This document shows positions 61,411 through 64,000 of a stretch of 64,000 nt of DNA, one piece after another (within the stretch, counting starts at the first letter, position 1; each line of letters begins with the position of its first letter). The notes under the pieces were generated by a model. It worked only from the letters and a program-made list of their open reading frames with translations. It was not told the origin of the DNA and searched no databases. Origin of the DNA: Rhodospirillales bacterium (GTDB lineage Bacteria; Pseudomonadota; Alphaproteobacteria; Rhodospirillales; Shumkoniaceae); NCBI GenBank assembly GCA_018432935.1, contig JAHDSF010000028.1, positions 1 through 64,000 on the forward strand. Reading direction: 5' to 3'. Made by a program: the position numbers and the translations under genes.

Positions 61411-62643
61411 CTAGAGGATCTGCTTTTCGGCCATCGCCCTGAACAGCCGGTCGACGAAGTAGCCCTGGAACTGATGGATGCCCACGGTGAGCCCCCATTT
61501 CAGGCTCTTCTCAAGCTCGACCCGGCCGAGAATGATCTTGTCCGGTCCCGTCCTGGCGATGGTTTCCCGCATGTGGGCAGGGTTCTGGCTGCCGACCTCG
61601 GCTTCCAGGTCTGCCGACCAGTTGATCTTGACGAAGTCCGCCGCCAGCAAGCTGGGATCGAAGAACTGCAGCGACAGCGGGGACAATCCGTCGATCAATA
61701 CCCTATAGCCTTCCTGCTGCAGCCAGTCCCGCGCCCGGAAGAAGCCGTTCATGTCGGAGAAGACGTCGATCATCTGCATCTCGATGACGACCTTGCGCGC
61801 GAACGGCCCGACGCAATCGTGGAAACGGCGGAACTCCCTGCTGGCGACGCTCGACATGTTGAGGTTGATGCTGATCGGCTCCTTGATCCCGGACATGAAG
61901 GTACCCGCCATCGCGATCAGAACCCGCTTGTCGACGAACCCGGTCAGGTACTGGAACAGCCACGGGCTGGCGAACAGGTTGACATCCTTGGCGATCCGCT
62001 TACGCAGCTCGGACATGGCGACGAAATGCTCGCGGAACAGGATCTTCGAGCCGGCGACGTCGAACGCCGTCTGCTGGCGGATGAGTTCGCCGACCGCCAC
62101 CATCTGCAGGCGCTCGGTGATGCCTGGCAGGTGGGCAGGCGTCAGCGCCGCGCCGCGGGTTGCCTCCGGACGCAGGGGGCTCACGGACCCCGCGCGCTGC
62201 AGTTCCTCCGCCTTGGCGGCCAGCTTCCTGGTCAACCCGATGAAGCGCGTGTAGTCGTTGAGGTCGGCGAAGTCGTACCAGGTGGCAAACACCGCCGAGG
62301 GATCGTCGCCGTCGCCCGAGGTCAGCGGGTCGTTGCTGAACAGGGCCCGCAGCTTGATCACCACCGGATCGACCGCCCCCACCCGGACATCCCGCCCGAT
62401 CAGGACGAGGTCGCAGTTGGCCAGCACGTACAGCGCGGCGTCATGCTCGGTGATCAGAGTATCGAACGCACGGGCGGCGATGCGCACGAAATGCGGCTGG
62501 CGATTGTGCTCCTTGAGCTTGGAGAGATGGAAGTGGACGGCGATGGCGCCGCTCCGCGCCCGCTCGAAGCCGCGAGCGTGCTCGTACAGCATCGCCTCCT
62601 CGGCCGTCGGGTCAGCCAAAGCCGGTGCCATCGCTTCAGCCAT
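61411..62643 (-). CDS. Divergent GGDEF/EAL-like protein (copy 2)
   Basis: The 410-residue protein is collinear with the downstream copy; both share WLFQ-LT at residue 228, FSND/FGDDPLTSGD-like segments near residue 102, and QGY/QGR near 393. The EAL-like site reads Glu205 (REHF), Asn262, Glu288, Asp318-Gly319, Lys339, Glu376 and Gln393, again with the second Asp of DDFG replaced by Gly. No GGDEF motif remains in the N-terminal half. Soluble. A GGGAG site precedes the ATG. It is first in the leftward four-gene run and divergent from the phosphatase. Confidence 0.7.
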   Translation of the reverse strand: MAEAMAPALADPTAEEAMLYEHARGFERARSGAIAVHFHLSKLKEHNRQPHFVRIAARAFDTLITEHDAALYVLANCDLVLIGRDVRVGAVDPVVIKLRALFSNDPLTSGDGDDPSAVFATWYDFADLNDYTRFIGLTRKLAAKAEELQRAGSVSPLRPEATRGAALTPAHLPGITERLQMVAVGELIRQQTAFDVAGSKILFREHFVAMSELRKRIAKDVNLFASPWLFQYLTGFVDKRVLIAMAGTFMSGIKEPISINLNMSSVASREFRRFHDCVGPFARKVVIEMQMIDVFSDMNGFFRARDWLQQEGYRVLIDGLSPLSLQFFDPSLLAADFVKINWSADLEAEVGSQNPAHMRETIARTGPDKIILGRVELEKSLKWGLTVGIHQFQGYFVDRLFRAMAEKQIL

Positions 62644-62746
62644 CTCGCGCTCCCCGTTTTGCCCGCATCAGCGGACCAGAAGTGCCCAGCGCCGCGTCGA
62701 GTTTGGCACAATGCAACGGGCGCGACCAAACACCATCTCATAGTTC

Positions 62747-63523
62747 ATGGTGTCGATACCACAGGGGGCATGGCCTCGCCATACCAATGGGGCCCGACTT
62801 CCGCCGGGAACCCGGGTCTATGCGGTCGGCGACATCCACGGCCGTCCGGACCTGCTGGCGGCGATCAACGATCGCATCGCCGAGGATGCGGAACGGACCC
62901 GCGCGGAGCGGACCGTGCTCGTATATCTCGGCGACTACATCGACCGCGGCGAGGACAGCCGCCAGGTCATCGAGTTGCTGTGCGCCCCCGCCGACCCGGA
63001 CCTGGAGCGGATCTTCCTGAAGGGGAACCACGAGGCGATGATGCTGTCGTTCCTCGACCGCTCGATGTCATGCGGCATCTGGGTCATGAACGGCGGCGTC
63101 GCCACCCTGCGCAGCTACGGCGTGCGCTTCGGCGACTTCGGGGATCTGCCGCGCGACACCGCCGCCGAGAATGCCCTGCGCGACCGGCTGCGTTCGAACC
63201 TCCCTGAGGCCCATCTGCGGTTCCTGGGCGGGCTGCGGCTGTGGCATGCCGAGGGCGACTATCTGTTCGTACACGCCGGCGTGCGGCCGGGCGTTCCGCT
63301 CCAAGCCCAGGATCCCCACGACCTGCTGTGGATTCGCCACGAGTTCCTGGGATCCCGGCTGCCGTTCCCCGGGGTCGTGGTCCATGGCCATACGATCCAG
63401 CATGCTCCCGAGATCGAGAAGCACCGGATCGGCATCGACACCGGCGCCTATCTCTCCGGTGCCCTGACCTGCGCGGTAATCGAAGAGGCTGGGATACGCT
63501 TCTTGCAGACGCGAGACGTGTGA
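62747..63523 (+). CDS. Metallophosphoesterase / serine-threonine phosphatase family
   Basis: The 258-residue protein is a PPP/calcineurin-type phosphatase with the binuclear-metal motifs GDIHG (28-32), GDYIDRG (62-68) and GNHE (93-96), and later His residues in VHAG and VHGHT. It could act on phosphoproteins or on dinucleoside polyphosphates (ApaH-like). It begins 103 bases from the divergent EAL-like gene and is followed 62 bases later by the decarboxylase gene. Confidence 0.88.
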   Translation: MVSIPQGAWPRHTNGARLPPGTRVYAVGDIHGRPDLLAAINDRIAEDAERTRAERTVLVYLGDYIDRGEDSRQVIELLCAPADPDLERIFLKGNHEAMMLSFLDRSMSCGIWVMNGGVATLRSYGVRFGDFGDLPRDTAAENALRDRLRSNLPEAHLRFLGGLRLWHAEGDYLFVHAGVRPGVPLQAQDPHDLLWIRHEFLGSRLPFPGVVVHGHTIQHAPEIEKHRIGIDTGAYLSGALTCAVIEEAGIRFLQTRDV

Positions 63524-63585
63524 CAGCTTCCCGGTCGAGTGCTAATGTCCGCCGGCGCAGTCAAGGCAGTCTGGAGGGGGATGGA

Positions 63586-64000
63586 ATGCCGATCAGGAAG
63601 CGAGTGCTGGTGACGGGTGGAGCGGGGTTCCTTGGCTCGCATCTGTGCGAACGCCTGATCGAGCGTGGAGACGACGTGCTTTGCGTGGACAACCTGTTCA
63701 CCGGGCGCAAGGACAACATCGCGCATCTGATCGGCAATCCGCGCTTCGAGTTCCTGCGGCATGACGTGACCTTCGCCCTCTACGTCGAGGTGGACGAGAT
63801 CTACAACCTCGCCTGCCCGGCGTCGCCGATCCACTACCAGTTCGACCCCGTCCAGACCACCAAGACCAGCGTCCACGGGGCCATCAACATGCTGGGACTG
63901 GCCAAGCGGACGCGAGCCAAGATCCTCCAGGCTTCGACCAGCGAAGTGTACGGCGATCCCGAGATCCATCCGCAGGTCGAGAGTTATCGCGGGTGCGTCA
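63586..64000 (+). CDS. UDP-glucuronate decarboxylase (partial, cut by window edge)
   Basis: The first 138 residues are visible. They are an extended short-chain dehydrogenase with the NAD motif [11 protein letters not shown] and the segment [13 protein letters not shown], which is diagnostic of UDP-xylose synthase. TSEVYGDP (the catalytic-Thr/Ser region) follows. The enzyme makes UDP-xylose from UDP-glucuronate for surface polysaccharides. GGAGGGGG lies ahead of the ATG at 63586. The C-terminal part lies beyond the window. Confidence 0.9.
   Translation, partial: MPIRKRVLVTGGAGFLGSHLCERLIERGDDVLCVDNLFTGRKDNIAHLIGNPRFEFLRHDVTFALYVEVDEIYNLACPASPIHYQFDPVQTTKTSVHGAINMLGLAKRTRAKILQASTSEVYGDPEIHPQVESYRGCV

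Overview
The window is a continuous stretch of high-GC chromosome from an alphaproteobacterium, most likely a Rhodospirillales-type organism. The gene content and short-range order support this: hisC-tyrA beside an AroQ chorismate mutase, metX-metW, psd-pssA, trpB-trpA-accD-folC, dprA-topA-rnr, gloB beside a methyltransferase-comF pair, and a pspF/pspABC phage-shock locus. No rRNA, tRNA, CRISPR array, integrase or complete insertion sequence was recognised. Nearly all the DNA is coding and the genome assignment rests on gene content only.

Layout. 1-6 kb: a structured inverted repeat at the left edge, a small membrane protein, a lipoprotein, then a tight five-gene catabolic-looking operon (OtnC-like aldolase, 2-keto-4-pentenoate hydratase, MIF-type tautomerase, glutathione transferase, VOC protein), a SLAC1/TehA-type channel and two orphan genes. 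6-16.4 kb: aromatic amino acid, one-carbon and methionine genes (tyrA, hisC, chorismate mutase, glyA, metX, metW), a DUF1178 protein, a methyltransferase, glutaredoxin, and psd-pssA for phosphatidylethanolamine. 16.4-20.1 kb: divergent torA and torC for periplasmic TMAO respiration. 20.1-28.1 kb: a pseudouridine synthase, a coiled-coil OmpA-type envelope protein, a multi-PAS histidine kinase and a chemoreceptor with a C-terminal bacteriohemerythrin domain. 28.1-35.7 kb: comF, methyltransferase, gloB, a GST, a cupin, two nucleotide-sugar genes (TviB- and WecB-type) and a TerB-like protein.

35.7-39 kb: the phage-shock locus, with pspF divergent from pspABC and a good sigma-54 promoter between them. 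39-47 kb: rpmG, an S41 protease, rnr, topA and dprA, all leftward. 47-56 kb: a secreted GH5-like glycoside hydrolase with an inserted jelly-roll module, then leftward trpB-trpA-accD-folC with overlapping stop/start codons, a CobS homologue that has lost its acidic motifs, and NnrU. 56-64 kb: small unknown genes, a RhlE-type helicase, a leftward four-gene run of two tandem divergent GGDEF/EAL-like proteins followed by an ABC-2 exporter, a metallophosphatase, and the start of a UDP-glucuronate decarboxylase cut by the right edge.

The most unusual items are: a perfect 46-bp palindrome inside the 3' end of rnr; the motif-less CobS; the tandem divergent EAL proteins next to an ABC exporter; a chorismate mutase that keeps a shortened prephenate-dehydratase/ACT-like tail; a 26-bp inverted-repeat element behind the glycoside hydrolase; and a folC gene with no ordinary start codon where its protein should begin. 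No defence system or other wholly new multi-gene machine was evident.
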